Below, in pieces: positions 1-7,945 of a stretch of DNA of 64,000 nt (its first letter is position 1; each line of letters opens with the position of its first letter). The notes beneath the pieces are model-generated. The model was given only the letters and a program-made list of their open reading frames with translations, was not told the origin of the DNA and ran no database searches. A program made the position numbers and the translations under genes. The stretch spans positions 868,001-932,000 of the forward strand of contig OZ244898.1 in assembly GCA_965221585.1 (NCBI GenBank), written 5' to 3'. Origin of the DNA: VXYK01 sp965221585. Lineage in GTDB: Bacteria > Actinomycetota > Acidimicrobiia > Acidimicrobiales > Aldehydirespiratoraceae.

Positions 1-39
1 GTTTGGTGTTGGGGGGCTGTGGTGGGGCACCATCGGGGG

Positions 40-1143
40 ATGGAATTTGCGATGTTTTACGAGATCCCGGTTGCTCGGCCCTGGACACCGGGCAAGGAGC
101 ATCAGGCGTACAAGGACGTGGTCGAGCAGGTGAAGCTCGGGGACCGGCTCGGGTTCCACTCGGTGTGGACGGTCGAGCACCACTTCCTCGAGGAGTTCTC
201 ACACTGCTCCAACCCGGAGGTCCTGTACGGCCATCTCGCTGCGGTCACCAACAACATCCGGCTCGGCTACGGCGTGCGACTCATGCCCCAGCCATACAAC
301 CACCCGATTCGCACCGCCGAATCAGTGGCGGTGCTCGACCTGCTCTCCAACGGGCGGGTCGAGTTCGGCACCGGCCGGTCGGCTACCCGTGCCGAACTCG
401 AGGGTTTCGGGATACACCCCAACGACACCCGATCGATGTGGCAGGAAGCGCTCACCATGACGCTCGGTGCCATGACCAACGACGAGTTCAGCTTCGACGG
501 CGAGTACTGGCAGATGCCCACGCGCCGTGTGTTGCCCAAGCCGCTGCAAGACCCGCATCCGCCGGTTTGGGCGGCGACCAGTTCCGACGGTGGACACCGA
601 CTCATGGGCGAGCTCGGCCTCGGGCTCCTGTCCTTCTCAGTGGGTACACCGCCTGAGGAGCTCGGCCGTCGGATCGGGATCTACCGGGAGGGAATCGAGG
701 CCTGCACCGAACCGGTCGGCAGGTTCATCAACAACCGTGCTGCGAGTTTCACGATGGTGAACGTCGCCGAGACGAACCAGCAGGCGGTCGAGCAAGCGGG
801 GCCCTCTTTCGAGTGGTACCCCAAGCACGGCGCGCACCTCATCGGCTCGGTGGCTCAGTGGCTGCGCCAGATGGAAGAGGAGCTCGGCACCTACGACTAT
901 CTCGGGTCGACCGCGGACCATGTCGAGGACGGTTCGATCGAACACCTCACCATGGACTACCTGCTCGACACCAACGCCTGCGTTTGCGGGGACCCGGACC
1001 GGGCCATCGAGATGTTCCGTGCCTACGAGGCCACCGGCTGCGACGTGGTGTTCTGCCTCTTCAACCCCTACGACGTCGCCCACAAGGATGTCATGCAGAC
1101 CATCGAGCTGATGGGTGAACACGTCATCCCCGCGTTCAAGTAG
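40..1143 (+). CDS. LLM-class flavin-dependent oxidoreductase (luciferase-like)
   Basis: A 367-residue protein of the bacterial-luciferase fold, expected to use FMN or F420 as a soluble monooxygenase or oxidoreductase. The substrate cannot be told from sequence. Visible family features are RLGFHSVWTVEHHF near residue 45, VEFGTGRSATRAELEGF near 110, and PHPPVWAATS after the sheet-rich middle. Length fits the family. I chose ATG at 40; an in-frame ATG at 52 is the alternative, and the earlier in-frame GTG at 19 adds only unconserved residues. It faces the sulfotransferase gene tail to tail with 9 bp between stops. Two other luciferase-like genes lie at 33-35 kb. The family is secure; the role is unknown. 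Confidence 0.85.
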   Translation: MEFAMFYEIPVARPWTPGKEHQAYKDVVEQVKLGDRLGFHSVWTVEHHFLEEFSHCSNPEVLYGHLAAVTNNIRLGYGVRLMPQPYNHPIRTAESVAVLDLLSNGRVEFGTGRSATRAELEGFGIHPNDTRSMWQEALTMTLGAMTNDEFSFDGEYWQMPTRRVLPKPLQDPHPPVWAATSSDGGHRLMGELGLGLLSFSVGTPPEELGRRIGIYREGIEACTEPVGRFINNRAASFTMVNVAETNQQAVEQAGPSFEWYPKHGAHLIGSVAQWLRQMEEELGTYDYLGSTADHVEDGSIEHLTMDYLLDTNACVCGDPDRAIEMFRAYEATGCDVVFCLFNPYDVAHKDVMQTIELMGEHVIPAFK

Positions 1144-1152
1144 CAGCGGCGC

Positions 1153-2289
1153 TCAGAGGTCGTAGGTGTCGCGGTAGTCGGTGAATTGTTCGTTCAGGGC
1201 ATCTCGGTTCAAACCGAAGTCCTCGAAGGTGTAGCTGTGCTGGCCGTACTTGTGTTGGCGGTGCTCGGCTGCATGGGCGGCCAGCGATGCCTCGAAGGCT
1301 CTGTCCATGGGTTCGCCAAGGTCGCGATAGATGCCTCGTACGGCGCCGACGGGATCGCTAACGAGTTGGCGGTAGGCGACATCGATGAACCGGTCGTCGC
1401 CCAGGGCAGCTCTGGCTGCACTGGTGCGTTCGATCATCTCGGTCAGGATCCGTGTCCACAACCGTCCCTCGAAGGTTGACCAGTCGGCGTCGCTGAATGT
1501 GCCGCTGAGCGACGCGGTGATGCTGGCGGTCGAGGCGATACAGGTTGCGGGGTCGCGGTGGGTCCAGATGAAACGGGCATCGGGGTAGAGCTCAGCGATC
1601 GTTGGGACGGCTAGGGCATGGTGCGGCGTTTTCAGCTGCCAACGACCCGGCACGCCCGATTGGAGTAGCTGCAGCACGCGCTGGTGGTACCGATATGTCG
1701 CGGTGTGGTCCCGCTCGAGAATCCATTCGGCGTACGACTCGATGTTGAACATGGCGTTGTACTGCAGGCTCACGAAGTCGTGCCCCATGAGGGTCACGCA
1801 TTCGATCGGCATGTTGGGCGGGTCGTGGTGCATCGCCTTGAAATCGGGGATTAGCAGGTGCAGGAAGTCTTCCGCTTCAGCTTCGATCGCAGCTAGCAGG
1901 CGTGGATCGTTGTGATAGGTAGCGGCTTGGGGCGGCGGCACGGGATGTGCTGACTCCCAGGAGAGGAGGCTGCGGTTGGTCGGGTCGACCGACAGGAGTT
2001 GACTCAGCGCGGTGGTGCCCGAACGGGACACACCAACGATGAACAGAGGTGCCTCTACAACTTGCTCGTCCAGTTCCGGATGCTGGTTCCAGTAGTCGGT
2101 GATCTTCAGCCGGTTGACGAGAGAGTCCGTGATGACTGACTCCGCTGCGGGCTCGCCGATGGCATTGAGTTGCGCTTCGTCGTTCAAAGCGTCGACGAGC
2201 ACTTCAAGTCCGTCTCGAAACGACGGCTCGCCGAAGTCGTCGAGGCCGGTCGTGGCCGTCGCGTTGTCAAGCAGTTGTTCGGTGAGCAT
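1153..2289 (-). CDS. Sulfotransferase family protein
   Basis: A 378-residue PAPS-dependent sulfotransferase-fold protein. The 5'-phosphosulfate loop is PLFIVGVSRSGTTALSQLL, roughly residues 77-95, and the 3'-phosphate-binding segment FIWTHRDPATCIASTASI follows about 140 residues later. Acceptor is unknown; in actinomycetes relatives act on lipids, glycans or steroid-like compounds. The reading frame is open upstream to 2394, but that stretch is low-complexity and overlaps the promoter region of the divergent lipoprotein gene. I therefore start at the ATG giving MLTEQLLDN. It is divergent from the binding-protein gene at 2407 with about 117 bp between the starts. Confidence 0.85.
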   Translation of the reverse strand: MLTEQLLDNATATTGLDDFGEPSFRDGLEVLVDALNDEAQLNAIGEPAAESVITDSLVNRLKITDYWNQHPELDEQVVEAPLFIVGVSRSGTTALSQLLSVDPTNRSLLSWESAHPVPPPQAATYHNDPRLLAAIEAEAEDFLHLLIPDFKAMHHDPPNMPIECVTLMGHDFVSLQYNAMFNIESYAEWILERDHTATYRYHQRVLQLLQSGVPGRWQLKTPHHALAVPTIAELYPDARFIWTHRDPATCIASTASITASLSGTFSDADWSTFEGRLWTRILTEMIERTSAARAALGDDRFIDVAYRQLVSDPVGAVRGIYRDLGEPMDRAFEASLAAHAAEHRQHKYGQHSYTFEDFGLNRDALNEQFTDYRDTYDL

Positions 2290-2406
2290 CGTGCAATCAT
2301 GCCCGACCGCCGCTTCGATCAAGGAATTTCCTCTTGGTGACGACGGATATAATCCACGCTGGCACGCGTGCCGTGAAAACGAGGTTGACGACAATTGGGG
2401 AACCCA

Positions 2407-3675
2407 GTGAGACCACTTGCCGCGTTGCTTGCGCTAGGGCTGGTGGTCGCGGCCTGCGGCAGCGACGATCCGTCCACGACCGCGGAGCCCACCGCTGAAC
2501 AGGTGACGATCTCGATTGAAAGTTGGCGAACCGATGACCAGGCGATCTGGGATGAGCAGATAATTCCCGCATTCGAGGCTGGGCACCCCCACATCAATGT
2601 CGTGTTCTCGCCGACGTCGCCGCTGGAGTACACCCCGCAGCTGCGCGCTCGTCTGGACAGTGGTGCTGCCGGTGATCTGATCACCTGCTTCCCCTTCGAC
2701 CGTTCGCGTGAACTCTTCGGCGGCGGGCATCTCGCACCGCTGAACGATCTCGACGGGATCGACGGCTTCGGTCCCTCCGCGTTGAACGCGTGGCTCTCCG
2801 CGGACGGGCTGACCCCGTACTGCGTGCCCATCGCATCGATCATTCAGGGCTTCTTCTACAACGTGGACGCCTTCAACGACCTCGGGTTGAGCGTTCCCGC
2901 CACCGAGACCGAGTTCTTCGAGGTCCTGCAGGCGATCCTCGACGACGACACCTACACACCGATTGGGATAGGCCTCATGGAATGGGAGGCCGAGCACATC
3001 CTGTTCCAGAACATCGGCGCGAACTACTGGAAGGGAGAGCAGGGGCGGCTGGCTCTGATCGGTGGTGAGGACCGGGTCACCGACCAGCCCTACGTCGACA
3101 CGCTCCGCACAATGGCTCGCCTCGGACCCTACCTGCATCCCGATGCTTCCGATATCAGCTACGCCGACGGCAAGACCCAGTTTGAGACTGGCCAGGCCGC
3201 GATCTACCCGGGTGGATCCTGGGAGATATCGGTGTTCGACCAGAACGCCGGTTTCGAGTTCAGCGCTTTCCGGACACCGCAGCCGGATGGCCAAGACGAG
3301 TGCTACATAGTCGATCACATCGACCTCGCCATCGGTCTGAACCCGGCATCTCCCAACGCCGACTCGGCCCGCACGTTCCTGAGGTGGGCGGCATCGTCAG
3401 AGTTCGCCGACAGATACACCGCCGCGCTGCATGGTTTCTTCAGTCTTCAGAACACACCGGTCGAGTACAGCCATCCGGTCGCCTCGGAGTTCGTGTCATG
3501 GCGTGAGGACTGCGAGTCAACAAACCGAACGGGCTATGAGGCTCTTGACTCGGGCGATCCCGGGTTCCCGGTCGAGTTGAGGGAGATCAGCAATGCCGTG
3601 GTACTGGGCGATCTGACCCCGGAGGATGGGGCACAGAGGCTTCAGGACAGCCTCGACTCCTGGTACGTGCCATGA
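2407..3675 (+). CDS. ABC transporter substrate-binding lipoprotein (family 1, sugar type)
   Basis: A 422-residue extracytoplasmic solute-binding protein. The signal peptide ends in a lipobox (LVVAAC) with the lipidated Cys about 17 residues in, followed by a Ser/Thr/Glu-rich linker. The mature part begins VTISIESWRTDD and is of the type that binds sugars or polyols. GTG at 2407 is preferred over the TTG at 2395 because a GGGG ribosome site (2397-2400) lies 6 nt upstream and the signal peptide then has normal length. No permease or ATPase gene adjoins it: the tRNA-Pro island starts about 25 bp after its stop. That leaves it an orphan, or cut off from its operon by the insertion. Lipidation would need lgt, present at 27.4 kb. 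Confidence 0.85.
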   Translation: MRPLAALLALGLVVAACGSDDPSTTAEPTAEQVTISIESWRTDDQAIWDEQIIPAFEAGHPHINVVFSPTSPLEYTPQLRARLDSGAAGDLITCFPFDRSRELFGGGHLAPLNDLDGIDGFGPSALNAWLSADGLTPYCVPIASIIQGFFYNVDAFNDLGLSVPATETEFFEVLQAILDDDTYTPIGIGLMEWEAEHILFQNIGANYWKGEQGRLALIGGEDRVTDQPYVDTLRTMARLGPYLHPDASDISYADGKTQFETGQAAIYPGGSWEISVFDQNAGFEFSAFRTPQPDGQDECYIVDHIDLAIGLNPASPNADSARTFLRWAASSEFADRYTAALHGFFSLQNTPVEYSHPVASEFVSWREDCESTNRTGYEALDSGDPGFPVELREISNAVVLGDLTPEDGAQRLQDSLDSWYVP

Positions 3676-3702
3676 AGCTCGGTTGTCACACCTAGCCGTC
3701 GC

Positions 3703-3736
3703 GACGACTGGATTTGAACCAGCGACCCCCTGCTCC
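3703..3736 (-). repeat. Duplicated 3' end of tRNA-Pro (attachment-site-like direct repeat, copy 1)
   Basis: These 34 bp are identical to 5913-5946, the anticodon-loop-to-acceptor half of the tRNA-Pro gene, and the match extends 4 bp outward with one mismatch. It is not a full tRNA. A 3' tRNA fragment on the far side of a gene block from the intact tRNA is the classic scar of site-specific integration. The stop codon of the NotI-like gene begins at the base after the repeat. Confidence 0.85.
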
Positions 3737-4627
3737 TCACAGGGGGCGTAGGCGTGACATAAGTGCTGCCTCAAAGTCATCTCGACTGATAGTTTCGGCT
3801 GCTCGTAGACGCTTGCTGGAATCTTCAAGAGTGAGCACTTCCCAGTGATCACGTACCAGACGGAGACCGTTGTTGGTTGTGCGCTCTAGATGTGTGACCA
3901 ACCAGATGATGTCGCCTTCGTTTATGTCGTGGCACGGTTCGTCACTTGCACCGCCGATGGCATCAAAGAAAGGGCGGTCTACTCCCACGGCCAACTTGGC
4001 GCCCCATCTGCGGATTGTCGGAGCCTTGATCTCAAGTTGAGGCATCAGCCGTTTGGCGCTAGATGATCGCCAGTCGGGACGTCGGATCGCGGAAGGGAAG
4101 GGAGGGGATTCGTTGTGGTCGTTCAGTAAGGCTTCGAATTCACTGTTCATTCCGGTTCCAGAAAAATAGACCGCTTGGATCTCTAGTCCGTGCCAGCTGA
4201 GACGCTCTCCCTGCACATGGGCGACAATCATGTCGATTTTCCCTGCAGGCTTGTCTGTTTCTGTGCTCCTCATGAACGGGACTTCTCTCGCCACTTGACA
4301 CTCGTGGATAGGAAAGCCTGCGACTTCAGCGAGCCATTTGTTGACGAGGCTCTTTTCTTCGAAACGATTTGGACAAGTAATGACGGACTCACCGATGGGA
4401 TCGCCGAGGTGATCGTCTGCTTTTTCTGTGTACCGTTGGATAGAGCAAACACCTCCCTTCTTTGAGCATGGTGGTTTGTTCGCTTGGAACGGACAGGGAG
4501 GAAGCTGGTCGTCTGACTGGCCTAAAGCATGTCCCGCGTAGATTCTTCGTCGCGGTGCTGTCAGTGACGTGAAGGACTGCCCGTACCACTCTGCAATCCC
4601 GTATCGCGTCTTGGTTTTGTCAGACAT
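3737..4627 (-). CDS. NotI-like type II restriction endonuclease
   Basis: A 296-residue protein matching the NotI restriction enzyme family as I recall it. It has four cysteines in a NotI-like pattern: Cys45 in PPCPF, Cys54, Cys61 in GGVC, and Cys85 in TCPNRF. In NotI such cysteines hold an iron atom in a DNA-contacting fold. The catalytic core resembles PD-(D/E)xK with Gln in place of Lys: Asp132 in GKIDMIV and Glu149-x-Gln151 in LEIQAVYF, close to LEIQTMDF of NotI. It starts 14 bp after the methyltransferase stop, so they form an operon with methylation first. The stop codon abuts the tRNA-derived repeat. Recognition sequence unknown; the partner being an adenine methyltransferase suggests the site contains A. 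Confidence 0.8.
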   Translation of the reverse strand: MSDKTKTRYGIAEWYGQSFTSLTAPRRRIYAGHALGQSDDQLPPCPFQANKPPCSKKGGVCSIQRYTEKADDHLGDPIGESVITCPNRFEEKSLVNKWLAEVAGFPIHECQVAREVPFMRSTETDKPAGKIDMIVAHVQGERLSWHGLEIQAVYFSGTGMNSEFEALLNDHNESPPFPSAIRRPDWRSSSAKRLMPQLEIKAPTIRRWGAKLAVGVDRPFFDAIGGASDEPCHDINEGDIIWLVTHLERTTNNGLRLVRDHWEVLTLEDSSKRLRAAETISRDDFEAALMSRLRPL

Positions 4628-4641
4628 AACTCAGAAATGGG

Positions 4642-5715
4642 TCAATCGAAGACCGCGTGGCGTGTGATCACAAGTTCGGATATTCGAGCGTGGTGAGTGT
4701 TCTTCATTACAACTTCGACGGCGTGAAATCCGTATTCGTCAATCAGTTCTGCGATCTCGGAAGACCGGTCGTAAGTCATTAGGAAGTCCATTGAGGTCGC
4801 GGCCAGGATCTTGAAGAGATGACGGTGGTCGATTTGGTGGTGGGCGTAGAGCCGATTACCAGCACGTTTACCGCCAACGGTGTATGGCGGGTCGATGAAG
4901 GCGACAGTGCCCGGGACATCGGCGACCACCTCTAGCAGTTCTAGCCCGTCGGTTTCACAGAAGGTGATCTGTGGCGCATGAGCTTCGATGTTCTGCAGAC
5001 GCTTGATGATGGTGTCGGGGTACCACCGCGACGAGAGTCCTTTGTTGTTCTCTCCAGACTTTGTCAAGGCGGCCCCTGGGGCCAAGATACCGCCGCGTCG
5101 AGTCCGGTTCAGTACCAGAGTTCGGAATCCGTGCGCCAGCAAGTCCCGGTTGGGTCCGTTGGCTAGGGCAGAGACGGCTTCACGTGTGGGCTGGAACTCC
5201 GAGACGAGACGACATAAGTCGGAGTTGTGGCGCAGCGCCGCGTGCCAGAAGGCAGCAACATCGTGATCGAGTTCGGCCATGATGCTTCTTTCGACTAGGT
5301 CTTCGCACACCGCTGTGAGAGCTACGGTCCCGCCACCGCTGAAAGGCTCAATGAGAACTTTGGGTCTAGGTTGGATTGAAGCAAGCCAGGCTCGAATGTG
5401 TGGAATCAACCAAGTCTTACCACCTGGGTAACGCAACGGTGAGCGTTGAGGCACCGAAGCCACGTTCACCGCGGGGATTGACGAGACAGAAAAATCGGGA
5501 CCGTAGTCGGGCGAATGGGATCCCGTTGTCGATTGTCGATCGGTCATCGCGGAACCCGCTGTCTGCGAAGCATCTCCAATCCCTGCATCGCCGACAAGCA
5601 TGCCACGGCCGCGATCCCCGATGGTGGAGCCACGACGAGGGTGCCCGGTAGCTTCGCGAGGCGGAGGGATCAACTCAGGAATCTGCATCTGTTCGATTCT
5701 CGGCTTCTGCTCCAT
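4642..5715 (-). CDS. D12-class (Dam-family) DNA N6-adenine methyltransferase
   Basis: The modification partner of the NotI-like enzyme. Motifs in order: SPLRYPGGKTWL (residues 92-103, motif X), IEPFSGGGTVAL (122-133, the SAM-binding motif I) and FIDPPYTVGG (273-282, catalytic DPPY). The NRTRRGG stretch near 203 sits where Dam-type enzymes carry their target-recognition region. Order X-I-IV is that of the D12 family, which methylates adenine at N6. The frame is open for about 90 residues before the first motif; that part is Pro/Gly/Arg-rich and unlike the family. The true start may be a later ATG (5688, 5601 or 5547). Confidence 0.85.
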   Translation of the reverse strand: MEQKPRIEQMQIPELIPPPREATGHPRRGSTIGDRGRGMLVGDAGIGDASQTAGSAMTDRQSTTGSHSPDYGPDFSVSSIPAVNVASVPQRSPLRYPGGKTWLIPHIRAWLASIQPRPKVLIEPFSGGGTVALTAVCEDLVERSIMAELDHDVAAFWHAALRHNSDLCRLVSEFQPTREAVSALANGPNRDLLAHGFRTLVLNRTRRGGILAPGAALTKSGENNKGLSSRWYPDTIIKRLQNIEAHAPQITFCETDGLELLEVVADVPGTVAFIDPPYTVGGKRAGNRLYAHHQIDHRHLFKILAATSMDFLMTYDRSSEIAELIDEYGFHAVEVVMKNTHHARISELVITRHAVFD

Positions 5716-5905
5716 TGCTCAAACGTAGAGATGGCGTGTGACAGTCCTGATGGTCCTTCGGGGTGACCACCGTTGCGTGGCAGCTTCCGATCCGTGCCAA
5801 CCAACGAATCCCTCGCTCCGGGACCTCAACTGTCATGTGAACGTCTACTTCACGGACCGACCACCAGTGACCCGGTACCCACCGGCACGCTTGTCGCCCA
5901 AAGCT

Positions 5906-5982
5906 TGGTCGGGACGACTGGATTTGAACCAGCGACCCCCTGCTCCCAAAGCAGGTGCGCTACCGAGCTGCGCCACGTCCCG
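5906..5982 (-). tRNA. tRNA-Pro (UGG), CCA encoded
   Basis: Read on the minus strand, the acceptor arms CGGGACG and CGTCCCG pair. The anticodon arm is CCTGC-TTTGGGA-GCAGG, giving anticodon TGG, and the T loop is GTTCAAATC. The discriminator A and an encoded CCA (5908-5906) follow. Its 3' half is the integration target of the neighbouring island. Confidence 0.95.
5913..5946 (-). repeat. tRNA-Pro 3' half, direct repeat copy 2 (within intact tRNA)
   Basis: The 34 bp identical to 3703-3736. Here the repeat is part of the intact tRNA gene, so this end of the island is the one at which the tRNA was reconstituted. Confidence 0.85.
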
Positions 5983-6121
5983 TGCCAAGAAATCTACTCC
6001 CTAGCACCCCGCTTCGCTCCCAATTTGGGTTCTCTTCGGCTTGCGGAGCAGCTAGGCGCTAGGGGAAGCGTTGATGTTCGATGTCTGCGGAATTGGGTCT
6101 TGTGTTGTAGGGGGATGCGGG

Positions 6122-6520
6122 TTAGCTATCGGTTCGATCCAGGCGGAGGGAGGCGGAATTCATGCAGTAGCGGTGGCCGTGCGGGCCTGGGCCGTCGGGG
6201 AATCGGTGGCCGAGGTGCGCACCACATTTGGCGCATACGGCTTCTTCGCGGACCATCCCATGACTGGTGTCAGTCTGGATTCGAACGACGTCTTCGGACG
6301 CGGTCTCGAAGAAGGAGGGCCAACCGGTGCCGGAATCGTATTTGGTGTCGCTCTCAAACAGGACGGCGTCACAGACGATGCAGCGGTACGTGCCGTCGTC
6401 GTGGCAGTCCCAGTACTCGCCCGTGAAGGGGCGTTCGGTGCCGGCCTGCTGAGTCACCGTGTACTGCTCGGGGGTCAGGCGACTACGAAGCTCGGCCTCG
6501 CTATAGGTGGTATCGGTCAT
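6122..6520 (-). CDS. msrB: Peptide methionine (R)-S-oxide reductase
   Basis: A 132-residue repair enzyme that reduces the R-epimer of methionine sulfoxide in proteins. All hallmarks are present: two CxxC zinc pairs (CIVCDAVLF and CAKCGAHLGH), the substrate pocket GTGWPSFF, and the catalytic RYCMNSASL near the C-terminus. ATG at 6520 has an AAGGAGG ribosome site about 10 nt upstream. A TTG at 6526 is also in frame but sits only 4 nt from that site. Transcribed away from recA. Confidence 0.93.
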   Translation of the reverse strand: MTDTTYSEAELRSRLTPEQYTVTQQAGTERPFTGEYWDCHDDGTYRCIVCDAVLFESDTKYDSGTGWPSFFETASEDVVRIQTDTSHGMVREEAVCAKCGAHLGHRFPDGPGPHGHRYCMNSASLRLDRTDS

Positions 6521-6613
6521 GGTCAACGGACCTCCTTGTCTTATGTATATGAGAACACATCACGAGCCTGAAGGGCTCCTCGGTCAGCAGATTTCTGAAA
6601 TTCTCGCAGGTGG

Positions 6614-6642
6614 TTGACCGAACGAGTGTTCGTAATTACAAT
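6614..6642 (+). promoter_or_regulatory. recA promoter with LexA box in the spacer
   Basis: TTGACC (6614-6619) and TACAAT (6637-6642) are separated by exactly 17 bp. The LexA box CGAACGAGTGTTCG (6619-6632) fills most of that spacer and matches CGAACRNRYGTTYG at every position. LexA bound here would block RNA polymerase. The leader to the recA start is about 110 nt. Confidence 0.85.
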
Positions 6643-6761
6643 TGTGTCGTTCGTCCTTGGTGGGACCGTGTCACACCCCCTCCGTAAGTTCGAGTCCAGC
6701 AATCCAACATCCCCCAAAACTCAGTTGCGAGACGCAGCAAACAAAACAGGAGAAGAAGACA

Positions 6762-7814
6762 GTGGAGCGAGACAAGGCACTCAGCATGGCGCTGGGGCAG
6801 ATAGAGAAGCAGTACGGCAAGGGCTCGGTCATGAAGATGGGCGAGAAGGGCACCATGGAGATCGAGTCAGTCCCGACAGGTGCGCTGGCGTTGGATCTGG
6901 CCCTCGGGATCGGTGGTCTGCCCCGTGGCAGGGTCACCGAGATATACGGTCCGGAATCTTCGGGCAAGACCACCCTCGCTACCCATGTGGTGGCCGAAGC
7001 TCAGCGCAATGGAGGTGTCTGTGCCTACATCGATGCTGAGCATGCAATGGATCCGGTGTACGCCAAGGCGATCGGTGTCGATATCGACGAGTTGTTGATC
7101 TCCCAGCCGGACACGGGTGAGCAGGCTCTTGAGATCACCGACATGCTGGTTCGCTCGGGCGCGTTGGATGTGATCGTGATCGACTCGGTCGCGGCGCTCA
7201 CGCCCCGTGCCGAGATCGAGGGCGAGATGGGCGATGCTCATGTCGGCTTGCAGGCTCGACTCATGTCGCAGGCATTGCGCAAGTTGACGAGCAACCTCAG
7301 CAAGTCGAAGACAATCTGCATCTTCATCAACCAGTTGCGAGAGAAGATCGGCGTGATGTTCGGTTCGCCTGAGACCACCCCCGGCGGGCGTGCACTGAAG
7401 TTCTATTCGTCCTGCCGGCTCGATATTCGCCGCATCGAGGCGATCAAGAACGGTGTCGAGATCGTCGGCAACCGCACTCGGGTGAAAGTCGTCAAGAACA
7501 AGTGTGCTCCGCCCTTCAGGCAAGCGGAGTTCGACATCATGTACGGCTCTGGGATCTCCCGTGAGGGTTCGGTTCTCGACCTGGCGGTCGAGGAGGGAAT
7601 CGTCAAGAAGTCTGGTGCTTGGTACACCTACGACGGTGAACAGCTCGGCCAAGGCAGGGAGAACGCCAAGAAGTTCCTCCAGGACAACCCTGAAGTCATG
7701 GTCGAGATCTCAGACCGGGTCTGGAAGGCAGTAATGCCAGAGCCGCCCGCGGAGGTCGAAGCGGAGGCCGAGTTCGACCCGGCCGACGATCTGCCCATCG
7801 CTCTCGACGACTAG
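6762..7814 (+). CDS. recA: RecA recombinase
   Basis: A 350-residue DNA-dependent ATPase for homologous recombination and for triggering LexA self-cleavage. Walker A is GPESSGKT at residues 63-70; the L2 region FGSPETTPGGRALKFYSS and the core INQLREKIGVMFG are intact, and the C-terminus is acidic. GTG at 6762 (VERDKALSMALGQIEKQYGKG) gives the normal length and has AGGAG at 6748-6752. The frame is open upstream to 6642 but that part is unlike RecA. No recX follows: the next gene is miaB after 131 bp, unlike many actinomycetes. Confidence 0.97.
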   Translation: MERDKALSMALGQIEKQYGKGSVMKMGEKGTMEIESVPTGALALDLALGIGGLPRGRVTEIYGPESSGKTTLATHVVAEAQRNGGVCAYIDAEHAMDPVYAKAIGVDIDELLISQPDTGEQALEITDMLVRSGALDVIVIDSVAALTPRAEIEGEMGDAHVGLQARLMSQALRKLTSNLSKSKTICIFINQLREKIGVMFGSPETTPGGRALKFYSSCRLDIRRIEAIKNGVEIVGNRTRVKVVKNKCAPPFRQAEFDIMYGSGISREGSVLDLAVEEGIVKKSGAWYTYDGEQLGQGRENAKKFLQDNPEVMVEISDRVWKAVMPEPPAEVEAEAEFDPADDLPIALDD

Positions 7815-7945
7815 GTCTTCACCAGCTACCGGGCACAGGCTGCCTTGATTCGTCGGTTGAACACTTGTCGCACGGCCCGGTGAGTCAGCCGCGAGTCAAG
7901 GCGGCGCCGGAGAGCGGCGGCGCATCACGCTTGTAACCTGTACTC

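Larger units (their letters stand above)
3703..5946. mobile_element. Restriction-modification island integrated at tRNA-Pro
   Basis: A 2.2-kb segment bounded by 34-bp direct repeats of the tRNA-Pro 3' half. It is visibly less GC-rich than its surroundings and contains only two genes, a D12-class methyltransferase and a NotI-like endonuclease, both on the minus strand. No integrase, excisionase or relaxase can be seen. It therefore looks like a minimal cargo element mobilised in trans, or an integrated element that has lost its integrase. Seen directly: the repeats, the gene content and the composition shift. Inferred: the integration history. Confidence 0.75.

Noticed and set aside
3703..5946. 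Integrase or transposase gene inside the tRNA-Pro island
   Set aside because: All space is taken by the methyltransferase and nuclease; no recombinase motif was found in either strand.
5773..6426. 217-codon plus-strand frame over tRNA-Pro and msrB
   Set aside because: Overlaps the tRNA and is antisense to msrB; no protein family features.
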